From: Eubacterium nodatum ATCC 33099
Lineage (GTDB): Bacteria; Bacillota; Clostridia; Peptostreptococcales; Anaerovoracaceae
DNA: 64,000 bases
Direction: 5' to 3'
NCBI GenBank assembly: GCA_000510425.1
Contig: AZKM01000006.1
Location: 62,001 to 126,000 of the forward strand
Within the stretch, counting starts at the first letter, position 1. Every line of letters begins with the position of its first letter. Positions 17,848 to 26,715 of this stretch are shown here, in pieces. The notes under the pieces are model-generated. The model was given only the letters and a program-made list of their open reading frames with translations, was not told where the DNA came from and ran no database searches. The position numbers were made by a program, and so were the translations under genes.

Positions 17848-19921
17848 ATTTTCCTCTCTTCAAAGCATCTTTCATATGTTTTCTGTCAGCTTCTGCCACT
17901 CTACCCAAAGAGTAAATTGCATAATTCCCCAGACTTTCTGTTTTTTCACTTACAGGCAGGTTCTTTTTCTTTATATATCTGAATATAGCTTTAGTTCCCT
18001 CCTTGGGGTCTCTGTCGTTGAAAGCTTTATGTCTCTTCCATACTGCCCATAAAACAGGAATTAATTTATACAATGCCCATATGAGTAATGCCGCCGTCAC
18101 AATGATTCCGAGCATTATCCAAATAAGCCTTAATATATTTCTAATCTTCGCCTTTACGCTTTCTCCTTCTTTTGACGGTTTTTGCTCGGGTTTATCTTTT
18201 GCATTGAACTTATTGTCATAGCTCACTGCCTCCAGTCCTACATTGAGATCTGCCTCTTTCATTATTCCCATATATTCAGGTGTCACTTCTATTGGAACCC
18301 ATCCATATCCGTCAATATAAATCTCCGTCCATGCGTGGTTATGGCTTCGCCCCAAATCAACTTTGTTTTCCTTCGCATCCGATGGAGTTATCAGATATCC
18401 TTCCGCATACCTTGCGGGAATTCCATGATACCTGAACAACAGTGTTCCTAAACTTGCAAAATGGGCATCACTACCTTTTTTTGAATTTATAAAAGCTGTT
18501 ATCTCATCCTCACCCTTACTCTTAGTAAAATAATCTGTATATATATATTTATCCTTTAAGTATTTCCTTATCCTATCTATTGCAATTTTGTACTGAACAT
18601 GATTCTTTCTTATGTCTCCGATTTTGCCGATTTCCTTCTCAAAAGCAGGAGCCAGTGTCTCGGGATATTCAGTATAATTTTTGTAATTAAAAACATTATG
18701 GTGACTTTCATTTATAAAATATTTACTAATATTCTTATCGACTTTTTTTGCGTAAAGCTTTCCCACCCATTTGGTCCATGTTGAGGTCAGATTTTCTTCA
18801 ACCTGACAGTTATAATTTCTTTTCCCTAAAAACTTATTCGTTCCAAGGTATCCACCGCTGTAATTTTCAAATCCCTTATAAATACTCTTATCAGTTCCCG
18901 TTATTTCATATGGCAAAAACATATTTTTTCTATTTGCACTTTTTACTTCTATCTTCATAGTTTCGGGACTGATATTATCCAGAATTGATTTTACATTCCC
19001 AAGCTGCGAAAGCCCATCAAAGCCTGACCTATTAAGCCAATAGAGTTTATCTCTATTTTCATAATGGATTCTAGAATCGAGTTTTTCCCAGCGATTATTC
19101 TCAAATCTTTCCCCTATAAAGCCCTTCAGGTAATAGGACTGCATCTTGTCTTTCTCCACCGATAAAGCAGTTTTACTTTCATCTTTATTTCCCTTCAGAG
19201 ATGAAAGAACCTTATCTATGCTTCCTCTATCCTTTCTAAGTTCCTTAGCCGAAAGTTCATCCAATTTTCCGTTCTTCAGAGGGTCTTTTCCGTACCTGCT
19301 TTCCTCAGCTTCTTTAACTTTGTCCGTTATTTTTCCCAGCACCTTTGAGTTATCTACAATTCCGTTCTGTCTAATGCTGAATACTATGCCGAAAGAAATC
19401 AAAATGATGACAGCCGGTAAAATAAACATCAAGGATGTAACCTTCTTATTTATCATGGCAATGAGGCATATAAAAAGAGTTGCAGCGAATATGAAAAGCA
19501 AAATATAATCCGGCTTCTTATCGATGACTATCGGCAAAACAATTACCGGAATTATATAAAGCAGGATAAACCATTTGGAGCAGTACCTGACTATCAAATA
19601 AGAAATCACAATCAGTATTACCAGTACAGTCGTCATGAACAGTCCGTTCGGAAAAAGTTCTCCTGTATCGTAATACCCGTCTGCAAATTTCTCCATAATA
19701 ATATATTTTCTACTTCCAAACTGGTCTGCAACAGCGTTTACTGTACTTAAAAAACCACCTTTAATACTCCCTGAAAACATGACTTTCGTGGACCATCCGA
19801 ACTCAAAAATATTTAAAAGCACCGCAAAAAAGCTGCCGCCTAAAAGAGCTGCACTTAAGACATATATTATGTTTTCTAATATCTTATTATTTCTACTTTG
19901 CTCTGAACACCTTAACTTCAC
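17759..19921 (-). CDS. Transglutaminase-like membrane protein (TgpA type)
   Basis: The 720-residue protein starts at a GTG with GGAG seven bases upstream. The first 170 residues hold about six membrane segments. A long extracytoplasmic part follows, with the transglutaminase-like core at about residues 455-560. In it the His-containing RSHNHAWTEIYIDGYGWVPIEVTP segment is clear, while the usual Cys position reads KKGSDAHFASLGTLLFRYHGIPARYAEGYL, with Ala-His-Phe instead of a GxCxxFA Cys. A further membrane helix (about 605-630) and a cytoplasmic tail end it. The missing Cys suggests a non-canonical or inactive enzyme. It forms the standard MoxR-DUF58-transglutaminase trio and overlaps both neighbours (29 and 89 bases). 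Confidence 0.85.
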   Translation of the reverse strand: MKLRCSEQSRNNKILENIIYVLSAALLGGSFFAVLLNIFEFGWSTKVMFSGSIKGGFLSTVNAVADQFGSRKYIIMEKFADGYYDTGELFPNGLFMTTVLVILIVISYLIVRYCSKWFILLYIIPVIVLPIVIDKKPDYILLFIFAATLFICLIAMINKKVTSLMFILPAVIILISFGIVFSIRQNGIVDNSKVLGKITDKVKEAEESRYGKDPLKNGKLDELSAKELRKDRGSIDKVLSSLKGNKDESKTALSVEKDKMQSYYLKGFIGERFENNRWEKLDSRIHYENRDKLYWLNRSGFDGLSQLGNVKSILDNISPETMKIEVKSANRKNMFLPYEITGTDKSIYKGFENYSGGYLGTNKFLGKRNYNCQVEENLTSTWTKWVGKLYAKKVDKNISKYFINESHHNVFNYKNYTEYPETLAPAFEKEIGKIGDIRKNHVQYKIAIDRIRKYLKDKYIYTDYFTKSKGEDEITAFINSKKGSDAHFASLGTLLFRYHGIPARYAEGYLITPSDAKENKVDLGRSHNHAWTEIYIDGYGWVPIEVTPEYMGIMKEADLNVGLEAVSYDNKFNAKDKPEQKPSKEGESVKAKIRNILRLIWIMLGIIVTAALLIWALYKLIPVLWAVWKRHKAFNDRDPKEGTKAIFRYIKKKNLPVSEKTESLGNYAIYSLGRVAEADRKHMKDALKRGKYEKRKIKKINRTAGTNSAGSIIGRLRIKK

Positions 19922-20966
19922 CGTAACTCTCCAATTTTTCTATATCACATTCTGCCGTATCGGTAACCAGGAAATGATTGCTGAAGCCTGTACCTTCCAA
20001 AACTCTGATGTACTCTTCTGCAATGCCAAATTCATTCTCTGTAAACCCGCTGCTAAGACATGCCGGGATACTGTTTGCCAAGTCTTCTCTGCTACTTATC
20101 TTTTCTATTTTGAACTCTCCTGTGAAAGAATCAAAGAATCCAATGCTATGAGGCAAGTTTCTCTCTAAAAGCTCGTTTGAGATAGAAAAAAACAACTCAA
20201 CCAAATCATTTCGTGTCTTCTTTTCCGGGCTTTGATTCATGCAATATACATTATCTAAAATTATGATTATATTATTTTCTATAGGAAAAGAAGGAATCTT
20301 CACCATCAGTTCATCCATCTTTGCAGAAAGTTTCCAGTGGATAGATTTAAGACTGTCTCCCGCTGCATATTCTTTTATTCCAAATACTTCCCCCGTATCA
20401 TTTCCTTTTTCGTATTGAGAATACTGATGGCTTTCCATATTGTATGAGTCTAAATAATCCTCCGGAATTACTGCCCTGGAAATTTCGGGCAAAACATATC
20501 CCCCGGAAGTCTTTCCAATATAAACTTCTTTTTTAAAAATATGGAGTGGATCCGAAATTATAAATTTTTCTGCTGTAACATCAATTTTCCCACAAAATTC
20601 ATCTTGAATTTCTACATAATTAGTCTTTTCTTGTTTATTTCTCAGTGATAATTCAAAATCGATTTTCTCGTAGTCTCCGGTAAGTCTATTTATAACATGG
20701 GCTGATACTGTGGATCCGGTTAGCGGAAATCCGGAAAAGTTCCTAAAGGAAAACCCCTGTCTAAGAGTTTCTTTCTTTTCAACTATTCTCTCGGATATTC
20801 CCGAAACTTCAAAATTCCTGCCGGAAAGACCCATCCATACCATAGTAATAAGTCCATACAGCAAACTTATCAGAAAAACAATAGCACATAATATGCTCCC
20901 CTTGAAAATAAATAACAGAATACTTAGAATCAAAATGATTAAATAATAAATCTTTTCTCTTTTCAT
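19893..20966 (-). CDS. DUF58 domain protein
   Basis: The 357-residue protein begins with two membrane helices (residues 6-45). The DUF58 signature GDSLKSIHWKLSAKMDELMVK sits at about 205-225, and a von Willebrand A-like segment follows (IIIILDNVY). DUF58 proteins are regular partners of MoxR AAA+ ATPases and are thought to be substrates or adaptors of their chaperone action. It starts three bases after the MoxR stop and its end overlaps the transglutaminase start by 29 bases, so translation is coupled. Confidence 0.87.
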   Translation of the reverse strand: MKREKIYYLIILILSILLFIFKGSILCAIVFLISLLYGLITMVWMGLSGRNFEVSGISERIVEKKETLRQGFSFRNFSGFPLTGSTVSAHVINRLTGDYEKIDFELSLRNKQEKTNYVEIQDEFCGKIDVTAEKFIISDPLHIFKKEVYIGKTSGGYVLPEISRAVIPEDYLDSYNMESHQYSQYEKGNDTGEVFGIKEYAAGDSLKSIHWKLSAKMDELMVKIPSFPIENNIIIILDNVYCMNQSPEKKTRNDLVELFFSISNELLERNLPHSIGFFDSFTGEFKIEKISSREDLANSIPACLSSGFTENEFGIAEEYIRVLEGTGFSNHFLVTDTAECDIEKLESYGEVKVFRAK

Positions 20967-20969
20967 GGT

Positions 20970-21908
20970 TTATTCCTTAGTAACTCCGGGGATTTTGGTG
21001 TCTGCCACAAGTTCACTAAGAATTTCGTATATGGACTTTCCTTGGGCATGTGCCTTCGGACTTATCAAAATTCTGTGACAAACGGCATCAAAGAAAATAT
21101 CTCTAATATCCTGTGGAATCACATAATTTCTGCCATGCATAAACGCCCATGCCTGACCCATAGCACAGATTGAAATTGCACCACGAGGACTTATTCCCAT
21201 TTTAATCAATTCATTTTCTCGGGTTCCTCTAACCAAATCTGTAATATATTCGTACATCTTCTCATGCACAAAAACCTCTTTAACCTTGTTCTTCATTTCA
21301 ACTAGATTCTCTCGGTTAACTATACTAATAACCTTGTCCATTGGGTCTTCATTCTTACGGTCCATTAAAATCTTCATTTCGGCTTCTTTACCGGGATAGC
21401 CGATGGAAAGCTGTGCCATAAATCTGTCCAGTTGTGCTTCCGGGAGCATCTGTGTTCCCGCCGTTCCGATTGGATTTTGGGTTGCGACTACGAGAAATGG
21501 TTCAGGAACCTTTCGGGTTTTACCATCTACTGTTATATTTCCTTCCTGCATTACCTCAAGAAGTGCCGACTGCGTTTTACTGGAAGTTCTGTTGATTTCA
21601 TCCGCCAGGAGAATATTGCACATTGCTGCGCCTGCTCTATACTCAAACTTCCCGTTAGCCTTATTATAAATTGAGTAACCTGTAATATCTGATGGTACCA
21701 CATCCGGCGTGAACTGCACACGGTTAAAATTGAGTGCCAGTGCCTTACTAAATGCCAGAGCCAGTGTAGTCTTACCTACTCCCGGAATATCCTCCAGCAA
21801 TATATGTCCACCGGCTAAAATAACTGAAAGAAATTTCTTGATGACATCTTCCTTGCCTAAGATGACTTTGTTAACTTCCTTTTCAATAGCTGCAATCTTC
21901 TCCCTCAT
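20970..21908 (-). CDS. MoxR-family AAA+ ATPase
   Basis: The 312-residue ATPase has Walker A GVGKTTLALAF, Walker B ILLADEINRT, sensor-1 ATQNP and the arginine motif LPEAQLDRFM, in the compact MoxR layout. MoxR proteins act as chaperones that insert cofactors or mature complexes, usually together with DUF58/VWA partners. The gene is the first coding unit behind the cobalamin riboswitch and its terminator; GGAGAGG lies just before the ATG. That placement suggests its job here is tied to corrinoid supply. Confidence 0.92.
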   Translation of the reverse strand: MREKIAAIEKEVNKVILGKEDVIKKFLSVILAGGHILLEDIPGVGKTTLALAFSKALALNFNRVQFTPDVVPSDITGYSIYNKANGKFEYRAGAAMCNILLADEINRTSSKTQSALLEVMQEGNITVDGKTRKVPEPFLVVATQNPIGTAGTQMLPEAQLDRFMAQLSIGYPGKEAEMKILMDRKNEDPMDKVISIVNRENLVEMKNKVKEVFVHEKMYEYITDLVRGTRENELIKMGISPRGAISICAMGQAWAFMHGRNYVIPQDIRDIFFDAVCHRILISPKAHAQGKSIYEILSELVADTKIPGVTKE

Positions 21909-21945
21909 CGCCTCTCCTTTTTAAAATTCAAATGTTATATGCAAT

Positions 21946-21969
21946 AAAAAAACTGCCTAATCAGACAGT
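21946..21969 (-). terminator. Attenuator terminator of the cobalamin leader
   Basis: A 6-bp stem (21964-21969 with 21952-21957, one G-U pair) with a six-base loop is followed by seven T on the minus strand. It lies 38 bases before moxR and after the riboswitch aptamer, as expected for transcriptional attenuation. Confidence 0.8.
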
Positions 21970-22029
21970 CACTTCAAAAGCAAGTTCTCCATTTCATCGT
22001 CAAAACACACAATCTATTCTTGAGAATTT

Positions 22030-22266
22030 CCTGATAGTTTACTGCCTCAGAGTAAATAATATCATGGTCGCAACTCGTCTCCCGACTTGTCACATATCAT
22101 TCCGCAACAGAGTTATTCAAAGTTTTGTACTAAAACTACACTAATTATACTCCGGCTATGTTCTCTTTTTAATCATTGAATTATTCTATCACTTATGCTT
22201 TACGGTTGCTGAGAAACAGTATGGGAATTCAACCCATTTCCGTTAGTTACGCCAGGTAATATTCAT
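22030..22266 (-). ncRNA. Cobalamin (B12) riboswitch
   Basis: Minus-strand leader of moxR. Elements found in order are as follows. A P1 5' strand (22264-22256) can pair with a 3' strand at 22150-22141. The P4 hairpin (22237-22233 with 22225-22221) closes the GUUGAAU-type loop. The conserved CUGUUUCUCAGCAACCGUAA block (22219-22200) follows, then AGCCGGAGUA (22157-22148). A downstream stem TTTACT/AGTAAA has loop CUGAGG (22050-22045). That loop is complementary over six bases to UCUCAG (22214-22209), matching the L5-L13 kissing interaction of the class (E. coli btuB uses CGCAG and CUGCG at the same places). No search could be run, but the covariation makes the call strong. Confidence 0.88.
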
Positions 22267-22281
22267 TTGTATATACCACTT

Positions 22282-22310
22282 ATTGTAAAGTCACTTTAAT
22301 CTAATGTCAA
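22282..22310 (-). promoter_or_regulatory. Sigma-A promoter of the riboswitch-led operon
   Basis: Minus strand: consensus -35 TTGACA (22305-22310), a 17-base spacer and -10 TACAAT (22282-22287). Transcription would start near 22275, just ahead of the aptamer. Confidence 0.85.
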
Positions 22311-22315
22311 TAACA

Positions 22316-22341
22316 AAAAACAGGCTCAAAAGCCTGTTTTT
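22316..22341 (-). terminator. Terminator after rpmF
   Basis: An 11-bp stem (22331-22341 with 22316-22326) with a four-base loop runs into T residues on the minus strand, 20 bases past the rpmF stop. It insulates the riboswitch promoter from upstream transcription. Confidence 0.85.
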
Positions 22342-22361
22342 AAACCAATAATCTGAATTAA

Positions 22362-22562
22362 CTATGCCTCTGCACTTACATCCTGAGCATCACTTATAAC
22401 GCTCTTTCCATCGTAGTAGTTGCAATTAGGGCACACTCTATGTGGAAGTTTGGGCTGATGACACTGCGGACAAATCGAAAGCCCCGGAGCTGTCATCTTC
22501 ATATTTGCAGATTTTCTTTTGTCTCTTCTGGCTTTAGATGTTTTCCTTTTTGGAACTGCCAT
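22362..22562 (-). CDS. rpmF: 50S ribosomal protein L32, zinc-ribbon form
   Basis: The 66-residue protein opens with the L32 start [15 protein letters not shown] and keeps both zinc-binding CxxC pairs (CPQCHQP and CPNCNYY). It follows ackA after 117 bases. In many Firmicutes a DUF177 gene (yceD) lies just before rpmF; no such gene fits here. Confidence 0.96.
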   Translation of the reverse strand: MAVPKRKTSKARRDKRKSANMKMTAPGLSICPQCHQPKLPHRVCPNCNYYDGKSVISDAQDVSAEA

Positions 22563-22679
22563 TGTCTACACCTCCTCGTAAAAAGTTATATACAAAATAT
22601 ATTTTTTCGCTAACCTCTAAAGTATATACTCTTAACAGGCTAATGTCAACCGGTTTGCATACCTTTTTTCCGCTATGAA

Positions 22680-23879
22680 CTATGCTTTTTTTACCAGTTC
22701 GTCAGTTTCACGAGCGATAACCAGTTCTTCATTGGCCGGAATCAACATAACCTTAACTTTAGAGTCGTCTGCAGAAAGCATTGTCTGTTTTCCTCTTACC
22801 TTGTTCTTTTCTTTATCCAGTTTTATTCCAAGGTTGCCCATGTTGGCACAGATAACATCTCTCATATATGCATCATTTTCACCGATTCCACCCGTAAATA
22901 CGATGGCATCTACTCCATTCATCTCAGCAATGTATGCCCCGATATAGAAACGAACTCTGTGTGCAAAAATTTTAAGGGCAAGTTCGGCTCTCTTGTTTCC
23001 TTCTTTCATAGCTTCTTCCAAATCTCGGAAATCGCTTGATACTCCCGATATACCCAAAACTCCTGATTCCTTATTTAAAATTTCTGTAACTTGGTCAAGT
23101 CCGATACCTAGTTTTTCAGCCATCAGTGTAACGATTGACGGATCCAAATCTCCGCAGCGGGTTCCCATTACAAGACCCTCAAGAGGGGTGAATCCCATTG
23201 AGGTTTCCACACTTCTGCCATGTTTAATAGCTGATACGGAAGCTCCGTTCCCTAAATGACAGGTAATGAGTTTCAAATCGTTAACATCAATATTCAGCAT
23301 TTCTGAAGCTTCAATCGCCATGTATTTATGTGATGTTCCATGGAAGCCATACTTACGAATTCTGTGTTTTTCATACATTTCGTAAGGAATGGCATACAGA
23401 TAAGCTTCCGGACGCATTGTCTGATGGAATGCTGTGTCAAATACGCCAACATTCGGTACTCCGGGCATCAGTTTTTCACAAGCTCTTACACCTGCTAAGT
23501 TAGGTGGATTGTGAAGAGGTGCAAGCTCTGCACATTCTTCAAGAACTGCAATCACATCGTCATTGATGATAACTGAGTTTGCATATTTCTCACCTGCGTG
23601 GACCACTCTATGTCCTACAGCCTTTATTTCGCTTAATTCCTTAATTGCACCGTGCTCCGGATGTGTAATTGCATTCATAACATGGCTGATGGCATCGGTA
23701 TGATCCTTCATAGGTGTCGTTGAAACATATTTTTCTTTTCCTATGGTTTCATGCTTAATTACAGAGCCTTCGATCCCGATTCTCTCTACAAGACCTTTAG
23801 CCATTAGTGTTTCAGTTGTCATTTCAAGCAACTGATATTTTAGGGATGAGCTCCCACAATTGATAACCAGTACTAACAT
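22680..23879 (-). CDS. ackA: Acetate kinase
   Basis: The 399-residue enzyme converts acetyl phosphate and ADP to acetate and ATP, a main energy step of acetogenic fermentation. ASKHA-fold motifs are visible: [50 protein letters not shown] and FTGGIGEND. The usual partner pta is absent from the neighbourhood; instead tmcAL lies 27 bases upstream and rpmF follows. Confidence 0.97.
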   Translation of the reverse strand: MLVLVINCGSSSLKYQLLEMTTETLMAKGLVERIGIEGSVIKHETIGKEKYVSTTPMKDHTDAISHVMNAITHPEHGAIKELSEIKAVGHRVVHAGEKYANSVIINDDVIAVLEECAELAPLHNPPNLAGVRACEKLMPGVPNVGVFDTAFHQTMRPEAYLYAIPYEMYEKHRIRKYGFHGTSHKYMAIEASEMLNIDVNDLKLITCHLGNGASVSAIKHGRSVETSMGFTPLEGLVMGTRCGDLDPSIVTLMAEKLGIGLDQVTEILNKESGVLGISGVSSDFRDLEEAMKEGNKRAELALKIFAHRVRFYIGAYIAEMNGVDAIVFTGGIGENDAYMRDVICANMGNLGIKLDKEKNKVRGKQTMLSADDSKVKVMLIPANEELVIARETDELVKKA

Positions 23880-23906
23880 AAGTCCTCCATTCTCTAACTG
23901 TCAGTG

Positions 23907-25028
23907 CTATACATCATAATCCTTAAAAGGTTTTTTAATATAATCAGAACAACTATACAAGTCATTCATAGTTAATAAGTTATAAATATCGGAAGCCATG
24001 ATATCCTTTTCGAGCAAAGAAGCAACTTCCGGAAGGCAATCCAATTCCTTATTTATATTAGTAATTATTGGTAAAGTGTTAGATGCTTTTCGTTTGATTT
24101 CTTTTATAAAACCGGCTCCTTTTCGGTCAAAAGCCAAAACTCTAATATAGTTATCTGCATCATTCAGAATATCCTTGTCAATACCCAGTAAAATCTGAGT
24201 AAGAAGTCTTGATACCCTCGTTCTAGTATACCCCTTTGTTTTTATTTTTTCAATTAAATCATTAACATCAGATGAATATCTTATGTATCTTTTTAATCTT
24301 CCGGAAAGTCCTGAATCTGATAAAAATATATTTTCAAGCCATGCAACATTACTTTCAAGAACCTTACAGGCAACTAAATTATAATAGTTTTGCTCTATGC
24401 TCTCGTACCTCCCCGGGTACAACTTTTCAAGTTTTCGTCTTTCTTCTGTCCCTGAAACATGATGAGACAATCCTTGTCTTTTTATCGTAATCGGTTCTAA
24501 ATTTCTTATTTTGCGTAAATATTCTATCGCCAAAATATTATTCGGTTCAGACATCAGACAACTATCAATGTCTTCGATATACTTTTTTATCACAAGTTCT
24601 CTGGCCTTGGGATAGCTTATGCCTTCTTTTAGAGAGTTCATAGCCTCATACTTTATAATACGGTCGTAACGATTGATTTGTTCTGCTACAAAAGTTAATT
24701 CGTCTAAATTTCCGGATTCACTTCCAAAAATTATTTTATCAATGCCACCGAAGCCCTCAAGTATATCAACAGCACCTTTTGCAAAAAATTCCGCACTGTT
24801 GCAGGCAAATACCACAGGCAACTCAACAACTAAATTAACCCCGCCTTTTACAGCACACTCTGCCCTATGCCACTTATCAAAAGCTGCAGGAGTTCCTCTT
24901 TGGGTAAAATTGCCACTCATAACAGCAACCACTGCGCCGTCAGAGCAAGACTCTTTAGCCTTTGATATAAGGTATTTATGACCCTCATGAAAAGGGTTGA
25001 ATTCCGCAATAATCCCAACTGAAGCCAT
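23907..25028 (-). CDS. tmcAL: tRNA(Met) cytidine acetate ligase
   Basis: The 373-residue protein belongs to the nucleotidyltransferase-like TmcAL family. It acetylates the wobble cytidine of elongator tRNA-Met using ATP and acetate. The nucleotidyltransferase start GIIAEFNPFHEGHKYLI and the segments SGNFTQRGTPA and GSESGN are present. Placement next to acetate kinase, a source or sink of acetate, is common in Firmicutes. It starts three bases after the coiled-coil gene upstream. Confidence 0.92.
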   Translation of the reverse strand: MASVGIIAEFNPFHEGHKYLISKAKESCSDGAVVAVMSGNFTQRGTPAAFDKWHRAECAVKGGVNLVVELPVVFACNSAEFFAKGAVDILEGFGGIDKIIFGSESGNLDELTFVAEQINRYDRIIKYEAMNSLKEGISYPKARELVIKKYIEDIDSCLMSEPNNILAIEYLRKIRNLEPITIKRQGLSHHVSGTEERRKLEKLYPGRYESIEQNYYNLVACKVLESNVAWLENIFLSDSGLSGRLKRYIRYSSDVNDLIEKIKTKGYTRTRVSRLLTQILLGIDKDILNDADNYIRVLAFDRKGAGFIKEIKRKASNTLPIITNINKELDCLPEVASLLEKDIMASDIYNLLTMNDLYSCSDYIKKPFKDYDV

Positions 25029-25031
25029 AGA

Positions 25032-25580
25032 CTAATGACCTTTGTTGTATAGCCAATCTTCACCGTTCTTGGTTCTTGATGCCATTTCTTTCAGCTCAGC
25101 TCTGTTCTGTTCCAGAACATCATTGGTGCTTTCAAAAGTCTTTTCCATATATGCAAAAAGCTCATTCAAATACTTCCCGTTCAGCTCTTCAAATTTGGTC
25201 TGCATATCATATAGGGTGCTGTCCAGATAGTCATAGGTTTTAAGTTTCAGCATTGTGGAATACTCCTGAGCTTCCTTCTGAATACCATCTGCTTTCTTCT
25301 GTGCTTTTGATACAATCTGGTGTTCATCAACCAGATAATCCGCATGCTTCTTCGCTTCAATCTGAACCTTTTCGTATTCTTGTTTAGCTTCAGCTATAAT
25401 ATTATCTTTCTGCTCTTTTATCCACTTTGCCTGCTGAACATCATCAGGAAGACTCTGTCTTATATCTTTAACAATCTCCAGAATTTCTTCTCCGTCAACC
25501 ATAACTTTATTTGTAAGGGGTACCGTAGATGCCGTATTCACTATATCTTCCAACTCCTCTAATAAATCTAAAACTGTCAT
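25032..25580 (-). CDS. Coiled-coil ATPase-subunit-like protein
   Basis: The 182-residue protein is almost entirely helical and charged. A central heptad-rich stretch (about residues 50-110, AKQEYEKVQIEAKKHADYL) resembles V-type ATPase subunit H or DivIVA-like proteins. Homologues of this kind recur between coaD and tmcAL in clostridia without known function. It lacks membrane segments and catalytic motifs. Spacing of nine bases from coaD and three from tmcAL puts it firmly in the operon. Confidence 0.65.
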   Translation of the reverse strand: MTVLDLLEELEDIVNTASTVPLTNKVMVDGEEILEIVKDIRQSLPDDVQQAKWIKEQKDNIIAEAKQEYEKVQIEAKKHADYLVDEHQIVSKAQKKADGIQKEAQEYSTMLKLKTYDYLDSTLYDMQTKFEELNGKYLNELFAYMEKTFESTNDVLEQNRAELKEMASRTKNGEDWLYNKGH

Positions 25581-25589
25581 TTCCTCCTC

Positions 25590-26072
25590 CTATTTTTCAT
25601 ACTTTTCCTTTATTTCCTCCAGAATTTCCTTTGGAACCAACCCCTCTACACAGCCGTTTAAAGAAACCACTTCTTTAATCATGCTGGAACTGATAAAAGA
25701 ATACTCCGGACTTGTCATCAAAAACAAGGATTCAATTCCTCTATTGAAAAGTCTCGCATTCATCTGTGCCATCTGAATTTCATACTCAAAATCTGTAGTT
25801 GCTCTCAACCCTCTGACTACAGCATCAAATCTATTCTTATTAACATAGTCTGCCAAAAGCCCCTGAAAAGAGTCTACCGTTACATTACCAAGATGCTTTG
25901 TAACTCTTTCAATCATTTCAACTCGTTCTTCCCTGGAGAATAAAGGTGATTTCCCCGGATTCACAATAACTCCCACCACAAGTTCATCAAACATCTTGGA
26001 CGACCTGGTTATAATGTCCATATGCCCGTTAGTCATCGGATCGAATGAACCTGTATACAAAGCCTTTGTCAT
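25590..26072 (-). CDS. coaD: Phosphopantetheine adenylyltransferase
   Basis: The 160-residue enzyme performs the penultimate coenzyme A step, adding AMP to 4'-phosphopantetheine. The nucleotidyltransferase motif TNGH in YTGSFDPMTNGHMDI, the RGLRATTDFEYE segment and the C-terminal FISSSMIKEV motif are intact. Its ATG overlaps the rsmD stop by one base (TAATG), a typical coupling in Firmicutes. Confidence 0.97.
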   Translation of the reverse strand: MTKALYTGSFDPMTNGHMDIITRSSKMFDELVVGVIVNPGKSPLFSREERVEMIERVTKHLGNVTVDSFQGLLADYVNKNRFDAVVRGLRATTDFEYEIQMAQMNARLFNRGIESLFLMTSPEYSFISSSMIKEVVSLNGCVEGLVPKEILEEIKEKYEK

Positions 26073-26656
26073 TAAACTTCCTCCTGCAAATCTTCCGACT
26101 CTCTGATCATATCAGCTTCTTTTCTGTATATGCTTACAGTAGTTTTTCCATATCTGCGCCGGCGAACCCTTACAAATCCTCCTACCTTCTCGGATATTTG
26201 ATCCCGGGAATCGTGTTCTGCTATTATTATACCGTTTACAGCCAATAAATCAAGATTTTCTATCATCTCCAGGCATTTTTCATACAAACTGTCTCCATAG
26301 GGTGGATCAATTAAAAAAACATCCACTTTCTCGTTAATTCTGCTCAGCCCCTTCATAAAATCACCCTGTATAATAACTGATTTTTCTTCTGCATGGCAGT
26401 GCTGTACATTGCGTTTAATTATACCTATGCTTTCCCTGCTTTTATCACAGAAATAGCAACGTTCAGCTCCTCTGGAAAGAGCTTCGATTCCTAAGCTTCC
26501 CGTCCCTGCAAACAAATCACAAAACACACTGTCATCTATGCAGCCCATCAATAAATTAAATATCGACTCCTTAACCTTGTCTGAGGTAGGTCTTATATCA
26601 TATCCTGCCGGAGTTTCCAGCTTCCTTCCCCTGTATTCACCTGTAATTACTCTCAT
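26072..26656 (-). CDS. rsmD: 16S rRNA (guanine966-N2)-methyltransferase
   Basis: A Rossmann methyltransferase of about 194 residues that modifies G966 of 16S rRNA. Visible motifs are the start RVITGEYRGRKLETP, the SAM loop FCDLFAGTGSLGIEALSRGA and the catalytic FLIDPPYG. The ATG at 26656 is preferred; an alternative GTG lies two codons upstream. Order recG-rsmD-coaD is the usual one. Confidence 0.95.
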   Translation of the reverse strand: MRVITGEYRGRKLETPAGYDIRPTSDKVKESIFNLLMGCIDDSVFCDLFAGTGSLGIEALSRGAERCYFCDKSRESIGIIKRNVQHCHAEEKSVIIQGDFMKGLSRINEKVDVFLIDPPYGDSLYEKCLEMIENLDLLAVNGIIIAEHDSRDQISEKVGGFVRVRRRRYGKTTVSIYRKEADMIRESEDLQEEV

Positions 26657-26715
26657 TTTCACATATTATCCAACCATAAAGTTCTGATGGGATTTTCCTC
26701 CGATTCTACATTTTT

